From contig CAJUGH010000003.1 of NCBI GenBank assembly GCA_910586215.1, forward strand, positions 1-64,000: DNA of 64,000 bases. Direction: 5' to 3'. A program made the translations under genes and the position numbers. Below are positions 25,988-35,379 of the stretch, piece by piece. Each line of letters begins with the position of its first letter. Positions within the stretch are counted from its first letter, which is position 1. Origin of the DNA: an uncultured Acetatifactor sp. (GTDB lineage: Bacteria; Bacillota; Clostridia; Lachnospirales; Lachnospiraceae). The notes under the pieces were generated by a model, which saw only the letters and a program-made list of their open reading frames with translations, ran no database searches and was not told the DNA's origin.

Positions 25988-26701
25988 ATGGAAAATGGAC
26001 AGTATCGCATCCTGGTGGTGGAAGATGACAAGGAGATCCGGGCAGGAATCGAGATTTACTTAAAGAACCAGGGGTATGAAGTGAGACAGGCGGCAAACGG
26101 GGCAGAAGGTTTGAAAGTCATCCAGCAGGAAGAATTCCACCTGGCTATTGTAGATATCATGATGCCGGTGATGGATGGTGTCACCATGCTGATGAAACTG
26201 CGGGCAGAAAACTATGAATTCCCTGTGATCATGCTCTCTGCCAAGTCAGAGGAAGTAGACAAGATCATGGGGCTGAACATGGGGGCTGACGACTATGTGA
26301 CGAAGCCTTTCACCCCGCTGGAACTGCTGGCCAGGGTGAATTCCCACCTGCGCAGGTATTCCAAGTATCTGTCTGCAGTCAGCGAGGACGGGGGAAAGGA
26401 ACATATTTACACTATCGGCGGCCTGGAACTGAATGAGGATACCGTGGAAGTGACTGTGGACGGGGAGCCGGTGAAGCTGACTCCCATGGAGTTCAAGATC
26501 GTGCAATTGTTGATCAAGAATCCTGGCAGGGTCTTTTCTGCGGATGAGATCTATGAGCGGGTCTGGAATGAGAAAGCAGTGAACACGGATACGGTCATGG
26601 TGCATGTGCGGAATATCCGGGAGAAAATAGAGATAGACCCTAAAAATCCCAAATATTTGAAGGTGGTCTGGGGAGTGGGCTACAAGATCGACAGGCAGTA
26701 A
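25988..26701 (+). CDS. OmpR/PhoB-type response regulator
   Basis: 237 residues. Receiver domain with acidic pocket VVEDD (about 9-13), phosphoacceptor Asp56 (VDIMMPVMDG) and Lys in VTKPFTPLELL; C-terminal winged helix (about 135-235, TPMEFKIVQLLIKNPGRVFS, ending KVVWGVGYKID). Binds DNA when phosphorylated by the kinase encoded next. Two starts are possible: 25970 (GGAAAGGAAG site) and 25988 (GGGGAG, 9-base spacing); 25988 fits the family better. Target genes cannot be read from the sequence. Confidence 0.9.
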   Translation: MENGQYRILVVEDDKEIRAGIEIYLKNQGYEVRQAANGAEGLKVIQQEEFHLAIVDIMMPVMDGVTMLMKLRAENYEFPVIMLSAKSEEVDKIMGLNMGADDYVTKPFTPLELLARVNSHLRRYSKYLSAVSEDGGKEHIYTIGGLELNEDTVEVTVDGEPVKLTPMEFKIVQLLIKNPGRVFSADEIYERVWNEKAVNTDTVMVHVRNIREKIEIDPKNPKYLKVVWGVGYKIDRQ

Positions 26702-26848
26702 GGAACTGCAGTTCCTAGGGCAATGGGAAAGCTTGAGGACAGGGCAGTAAGGTTATTGGAAGTCTGGGCAGGGGAGTCCCGTGACTGGGGCCGGACACAG
26801 GTCGGGACAGATCATGACAGGGCATCATGGATGACCGAAGGAGAGGGT

Positions 26849-29443
26849 ATGGGATTGTTTGGGAAAAAGCATGTGGAAGAAAAACCTGTGGAAGGGATGC
26901 AGGAGTGGAAGGGGCAGCTTTCTGGAGGCAGACCGGATCCCGGAAATGGGACAAAAGGATTGTACCGGCGAAGGCCCTGGATATTCTGGGGCATCGTAGT
27001 CAGCCTGCTGGGGGCATCAGCCCTTTCCGCCTTTTACGGCCTGTTCCATTCCTATGCCGTGAAAAGTGGATATCAGGTAATAGAGAATGCCACCAACATC
27101 GACTGGCTCTACCAGAACACCTTTCTGCTCTACAGGGATCTGTATAATTTGAAGACCCAGTCCGTAAGTGAGTACAGTGAGATTTTCCTGGAAGTGGAAG
27201 AGGGATATGAATGGCTTGCTGACACCGGACTTCTGAACCAGTATGAGGACAGTGAGGAATTCTGGAACGGGAAGGATGTGGACCTGGAAGAGGATCCTGG
27301 TCAGGAAGGGAATATTGCAGGAGATGACCCGGATGAACCAGATGGAGAAGACCTTTCCGGGAAGGAGCCTCAGGAGGGAAACCAGAACCAGGGCATTGAT
27401 CCGGGCAGGGATATCACTGCAAAAGGGGAGATACCGGAGAAGGATAGTCCATATGGGAAGAGTATGCCTCAGGAGGCGTATTATTCTGTAAGGGATGAAA
27501 TTCTCAATCTAAACGGCTATTTTCAGTCCCTGGAAAATGGGTTTTCCGGGCTGAACAGCAACTATGGGTATGTGATCCGGGATAATCTGACAGGGGAATA
27601 TGTCACCAATATGTCTGAAAAAGATATACGGGATTCCCTGCAGGACCAGTATTTTCTGTTGAGTTTTGTGTTTGATGGGGCAGGTCAGGTCTCCATAGGG
27701 GAAGAGATCCATGGAAATGATGCGGAGCAGATCCGGAAGATGGCTTATGAAGTCGTCCGGGACAACACGCTCATACAGCATATGGAGAACAATATGGATC
27801 AGTTCCAGCGGTATGGCACCATAAGTGGACCCAGGGACTGTACCGTGACATATGCTGTCTCACAGCAGGCGTGGGAGAAGCGTATGTCAGGGCATACGTA
27901 CCCCACCCAGAGATGGGTGACGGTGGATTATGCTTCGGGGCTGGGTTACCTGGAGTACATGGAATCCCATGCTTACGGGGACAGCGTCTATTCGGCCCTG
28001 ATCCGGGATGAACTGGTTGGAATCCTGATGCTGTGTATCCTGGCGGCTTTCCTGCTGGGGTGTTTCCTGCCGGTGCTGGGGTCCACGAAGCCATGGCGGA
28101 ACGAGAAGATATGCAGCTTCAGCCTGGAGGTCCTCCTGGGGGCAGGAATGGCTGTATTTGCCTGCTGCTTTTTTGTGATCCACATGGCCACCGCAGTGAT
28201 CAGCGGCAGCATGCAGGAAGCCATGATAAACTATATGGGGGCGCCGTATGAGGTTGCTGCACTGCTTGTGATGATTCTGAATCTGTCCGTACTCACACTG
28301 TACTTTTTCTGCTGGTGGTATTTTGGCGTATGTGCCAGGGCCATCTGGGATATGGGCATCAAGGGATATATCCGGCAACGCAGCCTGGTTTACCGGTTTT
28401 TCCCATATATCAAGGGAAGGTGCCTCCAGGCATACCGTGCAGTGGAGCATATGGACCTGACCCGGAATGCCCACAGGAGTATCCTGAAGATCGTGATCCT
28501 GAATGCTGCCGTGCTGTTTGTGATCAGTCTCCTGTGGTTCGGGGGCCTGGGTATCACTGTGGTGTATTCGGTGATCCTGTATCTGGCCCTGCGCAAATAT
28601 GTCAGTGATATCCAGAAAAAGTACAGCCTGCTGCTGAAGGCAGTGGATGCCATGGCAGAGGGTAACCTGAATGTATCCCTTCATGAAGACCTCGGGATAT
28701 TTGAACCCTTCAAGCCCCAGGTCTACAAGATTCAGAACGGTTTTAAGAAGGCCGTGGAAGAAGAGGTGAAGAGCCAGCGTATGAAAGCAGAACTGATCAC
28801 AAATGTATCCCATGACCTGAAGACACCCCTTACGGCCATCATCACGTATGTGAACCTGCTGAAGGATGAAAACATTACACCGGACCAGAGGCGGGAATAC
28901 CTGGATACCCTGGAGCGGAAATCCCTGCGGTTGAAAGTACTGATCGAGGATCTCTTTGAGGTCAGCAAGGCCACTTCCCAGAACATGACACTGAATATTG
29001 TGGATGTTGATATCATGAACCTGGTAAAGCAGGTGGCCTTTGAACTTGGTGACAAGCTGGAAGCCGCTGCCCTGGACCTGCGTATGAACCTGACGGAGGA
29101 GAAGGTGATCCTGCCCTTAGACAGCCAGAAGACTTACAGGATCTTCGAGAATCTGTTCGGCAACATTGCAAAATACGCCATGCCTGGAACCAGGGTCTAT
29201 GTGAATGGTTTCCGGATTGACGATATGGTGGTGATCACACTGAAGAATATATCAGCCCAGGAGATCACAGTGGATTCCTCGGAACTGACGGAGCGCTTTG
29301 TCCGGGGGGATGTCTCCCGCAATACAGAGGGGAGCGGCCTGGGCCTTGCAATTGCCAAGAGTTTTACGGAACTACAGGGAGGGAAACTGGAACTGGAAGT
29401 AGATGGTGATCTCTTCAAAGTGACGACTACCTGGCATGTATGA
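26849..29443 (+). CDS. Large sensor histidine kinase, multi-membrane, degenerate G1 box
   Basis: 864 residues from ATG 26849 (AAGGAG, 5-base spacing); the in-frame ATG at 26723 has no SD. TM1 about 45-67, then about 320 residues outside with an acidic low-complexity stretch (about 150-205), four to five further TM helices (about 390-590), a HAMP-like linker, DHp with His655 (NVSHDLKTPLT), then the ATPase domain: N box FENLFGNIAKYA and G2 box EGSGLGLAIAKS. The expected DxGxG G1 box is replaced by LKNISAQ. Partner of the preceding regulator. The stimulus is unknown; envelope stress is a guess from the topology. Confidence 0.9.
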   Translation: MGLFGKKHVEEKPVEGMQEWKGQLSGGRPDPGNGTKGLYRRRPWIFWGIVVSLLGASALSAFYGLFHSYAVKSGYQVIENATNIDWLYQNTFLLYRDLYNLKTQSVSEYSEIFLEVEEGYEWLADTGLLNQYEDSEEFWNGKDVDLEEDPGQEGNIAGDDPDEPDGEDLSGKEPQEGNQNQGIDPGRDITAKGEIPEKDSPYGKSMPQEAYYSVRDEILNLNGYFQSLENGFSGLNSNYGYVIRDNLTGEYVTNMSEKDIRDSLQDQYFLLSFVFDGAGQVSIGEEIHGNDAEQIRKMAYEVVRDNTLIQHMENNMDQFQRYGTISGPRDCTVTYAVSQQAWEKRMSGHTYPTQRWVTVDYASGLGYLEYMESHAYGDSVYSALIRDELVGILMLCILAAFLLGCFLPVLGSTKPWRNEKICSFSLEVLLGAGMAVFACCFFVIHMATAVISGSMQEAMINYMGAPYEVAALLVMILNLSVLTLYFFCWWYFGVCARAIWDMGIKGYIRQRSLVYRFFPYIKGRCLQAYRAVEHMDLTRNAHRSILKIVILNAAVLFVISLLWFGGLGITVVYSVILYLALRKYVSDIQKKYSLLLKAVDAMAEGNLNVSLHEDLGIFEPFKPQVYKIQNGFKKAVEEEVKSQRMKAELITNVSHDLKTPLTAIITYVNLLKDENITPDQRREYLDTLERKSLRLKVLIEDLFEVSKATSQNMTLNIVDVDIMNLVKQVAFELGDKLEAAALDLRMNLTEEKVILPLDSQKTYRIFENLFGNIAKYAMPGTRVYVNGFRIDDMVVITLKNISAQEITVDSSELTERFVRGDVSRNTEGSGLGLAIAKSFTELQGGKLELEVDGDLFKVTTTWHV

Positions 29444-29455
29444 AGGAGGTGCCCT

Positions 29456-29671
29456 ATGTATCTGTTGCTGATGATCTGCCTGGCTGTCATTGGCGTCCTG
29501 CTGCTGGTTGCCGCCGCAAAATGCAGGAAGAAAAGTGGGACTGCTGCCGGGATCCTGGGTATAGCAGGGGCTTTCCTGATCGTGGCAGGACTGGGTGCCA
29601 TCTACCTGCTCTTTGCAGGGGACGTGACACTGCCATTAGGGGACCGGATCCTTCCTGGTAAAAGTCAGTAA
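29456..29671 (+). CDS. Small two-helix membrane protein in two-component operon
   Basis: 71 residues: hydrophobic helix 1-19, short basic loop (AAKCRKKSG), second helix about 31-53, polar tail. An excellent AAGGAGGTG site precedes it by 5 bases and it lies 12 bases after the kinase stop, so it is real and co-transcribed. Might modulate the kinase in the membrane; inference from position only. Confidence 0.75.
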   Translation: MYLLLMICLAVIGVLLLVAAAKCRKKSGTAAGILGIAGAFLIVAGLGAIYLLFAGDVTLPLGDRILPGKSQ

Positions 29672-29691
29672 GAAAAATCAAGAAGTAATGT

Positions 29692-29720
29692 TTGAACTAA
29701 TCTGCCGAGTATGCTATCAT
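29692..29720 (+). promoter_or_regulatory. Promoter of leuCD
   Basis: TTGAAC (29692-29697), 17-bp spacer, TATCAT (29715-29720). Confidence 0.6.
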
Positions 29721-29764
29721 GATTGGGAAGATCAGATTATACAGAAAGGCATGGTTGAGAAGCT

Positions 29765-31033
29765 ATGGGAATGACTATGACACAGAAGATCCTGGCCGCC
29801 GCTGCCAGGCTTGAGGAAGTAAAGGCCGGACAGCTCATCGAGGCAGACCTGGATCTGGTGCTGGGAAATGACATCACCAGCCCGGTGGCTATCAAGGAGA
29901 TGGAGAAATTCAAGACGGAGGGCGTATTCCACAAGGACAAGATCGCCCTGGTTCCCGACCATTTTGTGCCGAATAAGGACATTAAGTCTGCGGAACACTG
30001 CAAGTGTGTCCGGGAATTTGCCCGCAGGAATGAGATTACCAACTATTTTGAGGTGGGGGAGATGGGCATCGAACACGCCCTGCTGCCAGAGAAAGGACTG
30101 ACCGTAGCCGGTGACGTGATCATCGGGGCAGATTCCCACACTTGTACATACGGTGCCCTTGGGGCTTTTTCCACTGGCGTGGGGAGTACGGACATGGCAG
30201 CCGGAATGGCCACTGGCAAGGCTTGGTTCAAGGTGCCGGGAGCCATCCGTTTTGTCCTTACCGGTAAGCCTGCAGAGTATGTCAGCGGCAAGGATGTGAT
30301 CCTGCACATTATCGGCATGATCGGTGTGGACGGGGCTCTGTACAAGTCCATGGAGTTTGTGGGGGATGGAATCGGCTTCCTGTCCATGGATGATCGTTTT
30401 ACCATTGCCAATATGGCTATTGAGGCCGGGGGCAAGAACGGGATCTTTCCAGTGGATGACCTGGCAGAGCGCTATATGAAGGAACATTCCACAAGGCCCT
30501 ACAAGATATACAAGGCAGATCCGGATGCGGTATATGAAGCCGAGTATACCATTGACCTTAGTACCCTGCGTCCCACGGTGGCGTTTCCCCACCTGCCGGA
30601 GAACACCCACACGATCGATGAGATTGAGCAGATGGAGCCGATTGCCATTGACCAGGTGGTCATCGGTTCCTGTACCAACGGGCGTCTGGATGACCTGCGC
30701 TGTGCAGCCGGTATCCTGAAGGACAGGCATGTGGCAAAGGGAATGCGCTGCATCGTGATCCCTGCCACCCAGGCCATCTATATGCAGGCCATGGAGGAAG
30801 GACTTCTGAAGACCTTTATCCAGGCAGGGGCCATTGTAAGTACCCCTACCTGTGGACCCTGCCTGGGTGGGTACATGGGTATCCTGGCCGAAGGAGAGCG
30901 CTGTGTGTCCACCACCAACCGCAATTTCGTGGGACGCATGGGGCATGTGACCAGTGAAATCTACCTGGCCAGCCCGGCAGTAGCTGCCGCCAGTGCAGTG
31001 GCAGGGAAAATCGCAGGACCACAGATGCTGTAG
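29765..31033 (+). CDS. leuC: 3-isopropylmalate dehydratase large subunit
   Basis: 422 residues, the shorter (archaeal/clostridial) LeuC type. [4Fe-4S] cysteines Cys303 (GSCTNGRLDD), Cys363 and Cys366 (TCGPCLGGYMG). GADSHTCTYGALGAF is the substrate/cluster loop. With LeuD it isomerises 2- to 3-isopropylmalate in leucine synthesis. The upstream SD is weak (GAGAAG) and ATGs at 29771 and 29777 are alternatives. leuA and leuB are not in the window, so the pathway is split. LeuC and homoaconitase-type enzymes are alike; adjacency to ilv genes favours leucine. Confidence 0.85.
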   Translation: MGMTMTQKILAAAARLEEVKAGQLIEADLDLVLGNDITSPVAIKEMEKFKTEGVFHKDKIALVPDHFVPNKDIKSAEHCKCVREFARRNEITNYFEVGEMGIEHALLPEKGLTVAGDVIIGADSHTCTYGALGAFSTGVGSTDMAAGMATGKAWFKVPGAIRFVLTGKPAEYVSGKDVILHIIGMIGVDGALYKSMEFVGDGIGFLSMDDRFTIANMAIEAGGKNGIFPVDDLAERYMKEHSTRPYKIYKADPDAVYEAEYTIDLSTLRPTVAFPHLPENTHTIDEIEQMEPIAIDQVVIGSCTNGRLDDLRCAAGILKDRHVAKGMRCIVIPATQAIYMQAMEEGLLKTFIQAGAIVSTPTCGPCLGGYMGILAEGERCVSTTNRNFVGRMGHVTSEIYLASPAVAAASAVAGKIAGPQML

Positions 31034-31059
31034 GAAATATATCGATAGAAAGGATCAAT

Positions 31060-31548
31060 ATGAACGCGAAAGGAACCGTTTTCAAATATGGGGACAATGT
31101 GGATACAGACGTGATCATCCCCGCAAGATACCTGAATTCCTCCGACCCGGCAGAACTTGCCACCCACTGTATGGAGGATATTGACGGTACATTTATCCAG
31201 AAGGTGAAGAAGGGGGATATCATTGTGGCAGACAAGAATTTCGGCTGCGGTTCCTCCAGGGAACATGCCCCTATTGCCATCAAGGCTGCCGGTGTGAGTT
31301 GTGTCATTGCGGAAACCTTTGCCAGGATTTTCTACCGCAATGCCATCAATATCGGCCTGCCCATCATTGAATGTCCCGAGGCCAGCAGGGGAATCGAGGC
31401 CGGAGACCAGGTGGAAGTGGATTTTGATTCCGGCGTCATCACCAATGTGACGAAAGGAACCTCCTTCCAGGGGCAGGCTTTCCCGGAATTCATGCAGAAG
31501 ATCATTGCCTCGGAAGGGCTGGTCAATTACATCAACAGCAAGGCGTGA
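31060..31548 (+). CDS. leuD: 3-isopropylmalate dehydratase small subunit
   Basis: 162 residues, the swivel domain. Characteristic start FKYGDNVDTDVIIPARYLN and the NFGCGSSREHAPIAIK loop that closes over the cluster. Pairs with the LeuC encoded 26 bp upstream; GAAAGGAT site. Short form, as usual with the 420-residue LeuC. Confidence 0.9.
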   Translation: MNAKGTVFKYGDNVDTDVIIPARYLNSSDPAELATHCMEDIDGTFIQKVKKGDIIVADKNFGCGSSREHAPIAIKAAGVSCVIAETFARIFYRNAINIGLPIIECPEASRGIEAGDQVEVDFDSGVITNVTKGTSFQGQAFPEFMQKIIASEGLVNYINSKA

Positions 31549-31590
31549 CCAGGTATTCTGCAGGAGCTTTTGTAGCCTGTCTGTTACTAG

Positions 31591-31659
31591 GCATCCTTTT
31601 GCGAAGCTTTTGTTACTTTCCCTTCAGTGTAACAGGCTTTCTGCAAAAAGGATGCTTTT
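31591..31659 (+). terminator. Long hairpin with T-run after leuD
   Basis: GCATCCTTTTGC (31591-31602) pairs with GCAAAAAGGATGC (31643-31655); inner GTTAC (31612-31616) pairs with GTAAC (31629-31633). TTTT follows at 31656-31659. Confidence 0.6.
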
Positions 31660-31701
31660 GTGCTGCAAAGGCAGATATACTCAGGGACGGAAGGGATAGA
31701 A

Positions 31702-33078
31702 ATGGAGAAGAACGCATCGAAAAAATATGAGATTGATATGTGTAATGGCCCGCTTCTGGGTAAAATCCTTATCTTTTATGTGCCGCTCATGCTTTCCGGT
31801 ATCTTGCAGCTTATGTTCAATGCAGCGGATATCGTGGTGGTTGGGCGCTTTGCCGGCAATGATGCCCTGGCGGCGGTTGGCTCCACCAGTTCCCTGACCA
31901 ACCTGATCGTGAATCTCTTCATCGGCCTGTCTGTGGGTGCCAATGTGCTGGTGGCCCGGTTCTATGGGGCGGGACAGAAGGGGGAATTAAAGGAGATGGT
32001 ACAGACAGCCGTGGCTACTTCGGTGGTCTGCGGTACCATCCTGGTGCTGGTGGGATTCTTTGTCTCCCGGCCTGCCCTGGGCTGGATGGGCACGCCGGAG
32101 AATGTGATCGGCCACTCGGTGCTGTATATGCGGATCTATTTTGTGGGAATGCCCTTCATGATGGCCTATAACTTTGGCAGTGCCGTTCTCAGGGCCGTGG
32201 GGGACACCCGGAGGCCCCTGTATTATCTGCTGATCGCCGGTGTGGTCAATGTGGTGTTGAACCTGATATTCGTGATTGTATTTTCCATGGGGGTGGCGGG
32301 AGTGGCCATTGCTACTGTGGTCTCCCAGGCCATCTCGGCTGCCCTGGTGCTCCGCTGCCTGGTCTGTACGGACAGTGTCTACAGGCTGGAACTGGCAGGC
32401 ATGAGGATTGCACCGGACAAGCTGGCGAAGATGTTCCAGATTGGCATGCCTGCCGGCCTCCAGGGCGCCCTGTTCTCCATCTCCAATGTGCTGATCCAGT
32501 CCTCTGTGAACAGCTTTGGCTCCACGGCCATGGCAGGGAACACTGCCGCTGCCAACCTGGAAAGTTTCGTCTATACCGGCATGAATGCTTTCCACCAGGC
32601 AGCCATTAGTTTCAGCGGGCAGAATTACGGGGCACAGAAATTCAGGCGTGTAGGAAAGGTAGCACTGATCTGCCAGGTTGCCGTGGTGGTAGTGGGCCTG
32701 GCCATGGGCAATGTGTTCTATCTGCTGGGAGGCCATCTGCTAAAGCTCTATTCCACTGACCCTGAGGTGATCCGGTACGGGATCCTAAGGATGCTTTACA
32801 TCTGTGTGCCCTATTTCCTGTGTGGCATGATGGATGTGATGGTGGGGATCCTGCGGGGCATGGGATATGCCATTATGCCCATGCTGGTGTCCCTGACAGG
32901 GGCCTGCCTGCTCCGGGTGGTATGGATCTACACGGTGTTCCAGCAGTACCGCAGCCTGGAATGCCTGTACCTGTCCTATCCTATAAGCTGGGGGCTGACC
33001 TTCCTGGTGCACCTGGCATGCTTCGGAGTGGTATACCATAAGCTGCTGCGGTCACGGGGGCAGCACAGCAAGGCATGA
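31702..33078 (+). CDS. MATE family efflux transporter
   Basis: 458 residues, twelve predicted TM helices in two halves. Family marks: PLLGKILIFYVPLMLSGILQ at the start, DIVVVGRFAGNDALAAVG in TM2, and NSFGSTAMAGNTAAANLES in the second half. Na+ or H+ driven export of cationic drugs or metabolites is the family role; the substrate is unknown. Start chosen at 31702 (GGAAGGGAT site) because residues before it are not family-like, and the ATG at 31660 lies at the foot of the preceding hairpin. Confidence 0.9.
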   Translation: MEKNASKKYEIDMCNGPLLGKILIFYVPLMLSGILQLMFNAADIVVVGRFAGNDALAAVGSTSSLTNLIVNLFIGLSVGANVLVARFYGAGQKGELKEMVQTAVATSVVCGTILVLVGFFVSRPALGWMGTPENVIGHSVLYMRIYFVGMPFMMAYNFGSAVLRAVGDTRRPLYYLLIAGVVNVVLNLIFVIVFSMGVAGVAIATVVSQAISAALVLRCLVCTDSVYRLELAGMRIAPDKLAKMFQIGMPAGLQGALFSISNVLIQSSVNSFGSTAMAGNTAAANLESFVYTGMNAFHQAAISFSGQNYGAQKFRRVGKVALICQVAVVVVGLAMGNVFYLLGGHLLKLYSTDPEVIRYGILRMLYICVPYFLCGMMDVMVGILRGMGYAIMPMLVSLTGACLLRVVWIYTVFQQYRSLECLYLSYPISWGLTFLVHLACFGVVYHKLLRSRGQHSKA

Positions 33079-33170
33079 AAGGAATGAAGATTCCGTGCGA
33101 TTGCTTGTGCCATCCTTGATGGCACTGACGCCGGGGCAGTATGTCGGGAAGTGTGTAGGGAGAAGACAGA

Positions 33171-33782
33171 ATGATTGCATATGTAAAGGGAATCATAGAG
33201 GAGATCTCGCAGGACAATGTAGTGGTAGATGTGGGCGGCATGGGGTATAATGTGAAGATCTCCCCGGATACAGCCTCCAGGCTGCCAGGTACGGGGGAGA
33301 TGGTGAAGCTGTATACCCACACCAATGTGAAAGAGGATGCCTTCCAACTCTACGGGTTCCTGTCGAAAAATGACCTGGATATCTTCCGGCAGTGTATCAC
33401 CGTCAGTGGTATCGGACCTAAGGGAGGGCTTGCCATCCTGTCAGTGCTGGATGCAGATGCCCTGCGTTATGCCATTATGACAGGGGATGCCAAGGCCATC
33501 ACCAAGGCACCGGGCATCGGTGCCAGGACGGCAGAACGTCTGATCCTGGAACTGAAGGGGAAGATCCAGATGGATGATGCCTTGATAAGCCGTGAGATTA
33601 CGGACTACGGTGCTGCCCATGCCCTTTCTGCAGATACGCCCCAGAAGAAGGAGGCAGTGGAGGCGCTGGTGTCCCTGGGATATGGCCAGGCAGAGGCACT
33701 GAAGGCGGTGAATGCCATTGAGGGAATCGAAGGGATGGATGCCGGCGCAGTGCTGAAGGCCGCCTTGAAGAAGATGTTCTAA
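33171..33782 (+). CDS. ruvA: Holliday junction branch migration protein RuvA
   Basis: 203 residues. OB-fold N-terminus (MIAYVKGIIEEISQDNVVVD), two helix-hairpin-helix segments (TVSGIGPKGGLAILS, APGIGARTAERLILELKGK), and the C-terminal domain III that binds RuvB. Recognises four-way junctions and loads RuvB, encoded 43 bp later. recU, the Firmicutes resolvase, is also in the window (61546), while RuvC is not expected here. A GTGCCATC/GATGGCAC hairpin (33107-33125) lies upstream without a T-run. Confidence 0.95.
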   Translation: MIAYVKGIIEEISQDNVVVDVGGMGYNVKISPDTASRLPGTGEMVKLYTHTNVKEDAFQLYGFLSKNDLDIFRQCITVSGIGPKGGLAILSVLDADALRYAIMTGDAKAITKAPGIGARTAERLILELKGKIQMDDALISREITDYGAAHALSADTPQKKEAVEALVSLGYGQAEALKAVNAIEGIEGMDAGAVLKAALKKMF

Positions 33783-33825
33783 GCACCATATACAGAGAAC
33801 GACTCCAGCAAGAGGGAAGAGGAAC

Positions 33826-34827
33826 ATGCCCAAGAGAATGATAGAGACCGATATAACGGAAGAAGATGTGAAGATAGAGGGAAGCCTGCGTCCCAGGAAG
33901 CTGGATGACTATATCGGTCAATCCAAGGTAAAGGAAAATCTGAAGGTCTATATTGAGGCGGCAAAGCAGCGGGGGGATGCCCTGGATCATGTGCTGTTCT
34001 ACGGCCCCCCCGGCCTGGGAAAGACTACCCTGGCGGGAATTATCGCCAATGAGATGGGGGTACATCTGAAAGTGACCAGTGGCCCGGCCATTGAGAAGCC
34101 GGGGGAGATGGCGGCAGTGCTGAATAACCTGGAGGAGGGGGACCTGCTCTTTGTGGATGAGATCCACCGCTTGAACCGGCAGGTGGAGGAAGTGCTGTAC
34201 CCGGCCATGGAGGATTACTGCATTGACATTATGATCGGCAAGGGATCCACGGCACGCAGTGTCCGTCTGGAACTGCCCAGGTTCACCCTGGTAGGGGCCA
34301 CTACCAGGGCGGGCCTTCTGACGGCACCCTTGCGGGACCGGTTCGGAATGATCTACCATATGGATTTCTATACCGTGGAAGAACTCCAGCTCATTATCCT
34401 GCATTCTGCAAGGGTGCTGGAGGTGGAGATCGAACCTGCGGGAGCCATGGAGATGGCGCGCAGGAGCCGGGGCACTCCCAGACTTGCCAACCGGATCCTA
34501 AAGAGGGTACGGGATTTTGCCCAGGTGAAATATGACGGCGTGATCACGGAAGATGTAGCCAGGACAGCCCTGGACCTGATGGATGTGGACAAACTGGGAC
34601 TGGATCATATTGACAGGAACCTGCTGATGACCATGATCCAGAAGTTTGACGGGGGACCGGTGGGACTGGATACCCTGGCGGCGGCCATCGGGGAGGATGC
34701 AGGTACCATAGAGGACGTGTATGAGCCGTATCTGATCAAGAACGGTTTTCTGAACCGTACTCCCCGGGGGCGGGTGGCAACGGAGTATGCCTACCAGCAC
34801 CTGGGGGCTGCGGGGGTGATACCGTAA
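33826..34827 (+). CDS. ruvB: Holliday junction helicase RuvB
   Basis: 333 residues. AAA+ ATPase: Walker A GPPGLGKTTLA, Walker B LLFVDEIHR, sensor 1 GATTRAG, arginine finger region PLRDRFG, and the C-terminal winged helix (LNRTPRGRVAT). Hexameric motor for branch migration with RuvA. Start ATG preceded by AGAGGAA. Ends 90 bp before zapA, which has its own promoter. Confidence 0.97.
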   Translation: MPKRMIETDITEEDVKIEGSLRPRKLDDYIGQSKVKENLKVYIEAAKQRGDALDHVLFYGPPGLGKTTLAGIIANEMGVHLKVTSGPAIEKPGEMAAVLNNLEEGDLLFVDEIHRLNRQVEEVLYPAMEDYCIDIMIGKGSTARSVRLELPRFTLVGATTRAGLLTAPLRDRFGMIYHMDFYTVEELQLIILHSARVLEVEIEPAGAMEMARRSRGTPRLANRILKRVRDFAQVKYDGVITEDVARTALDLMDVDKLGLDHIDRNLLMTMIQKFDGGPVGLDTLAAAIGEDAGTIEDVYEPYLIKNGFLNRTPRGRVATEYAYQHLGAAGVIP

Positions 34828-34848
34828 GCATACAAACACGATTTCTGC

Positions 34849-34877
34849 TTGCCTGTGTGCCAATTTTGATATATAAT
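34849..34877 (+). promoter_or_regulatory. Promoter of zapA
   Basis: TTGCCT (34849-34854), 17-bp spacer, TATAAT (34872-34877). Same -35 and -10 hexamers as the chemoreceptor promoter. Confidence 0.7.
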
Positions 34878-34916
34878 GACAGTATTCTCAAAAACCAGGC
34901 AGAAAGGTGAGATATC

Positions 34917-35318
34917 ATGTCATCCAAAACAGATACAGAGGTCATCATAGGCGGGAAGGTCTATACCTTGAGTGGATATGAGAGTGAGGAATATCTCCAG
35001 AAGGTTGCCTCCTACATCAACAATAAGTTCAACGAATATAGCAAGGTGGACAGCTTCCGGAGGCAGCCCATGGATACCCAGGGGGTATTGCTCCAGCTGA
35101 ATATTGCAGATGACTATTTTAAGGCCAAGAAGCAGATTGCCGTCCTGGAGGAAGAACTGCAGGCCAGGGAAAAAGAACTGTATGACTTGAAGCATGAACT
35201 GATATCGGCCCAGATGAAGCTGGAGAGTTCCGAGGCCCAGGCCAAGGATTTCCAGCGGGAGCTGAATGAAAATGCCAAGAAGATCGTGCGGTTGGAAACA
35301 GAGTTGAAGAAGAAATGA
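34917..35318 (+). CDS. zapA: Cell division protein ZapA
   Basis: 133 residues. N-terminal ZapA head (TEVIIGGKVYTLSGYESEEY, QKVASYINNKF) then a long coiled coil (about 65-133, Lys/Glu/Leu heptads) that extends beyond the usual 90-100 residue length. Binds FtsZ and bundles filaments at the division ring. Own promoter and terminator, so monocistronic. The extended coiled coil is frequent in Clostridia. Confidence 0.85.
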   Translation: MSSKTDTEVIIGGKVYTLSGYESEEYLQKVASYINNKFNEYSKVDSFRRQPMDTQGVLLQLNIADDYFKAKKQIAVLEEELQAREKELYDLKHELISAQMKLESSEAQAKDFQRELNENAKKIVRLETELKKK

Positions 35319-35322
35319 GATT

Positions 35323-35348
35323 GGCTGTCCGGATCCGGGCAGCCTTTT
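35323..35348 (+). terminator. Terminator after zapA
   Basis: GGCTGTCC (35323-35330) pairs with GGGCAGCC (35337-35344), one G-U, tight inner GGATCC; TTTT follows. Confidence 0.7.
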
Positions 35349-35379
35349 GGTATATTAGATTCTTGACAGGAGATCATAG

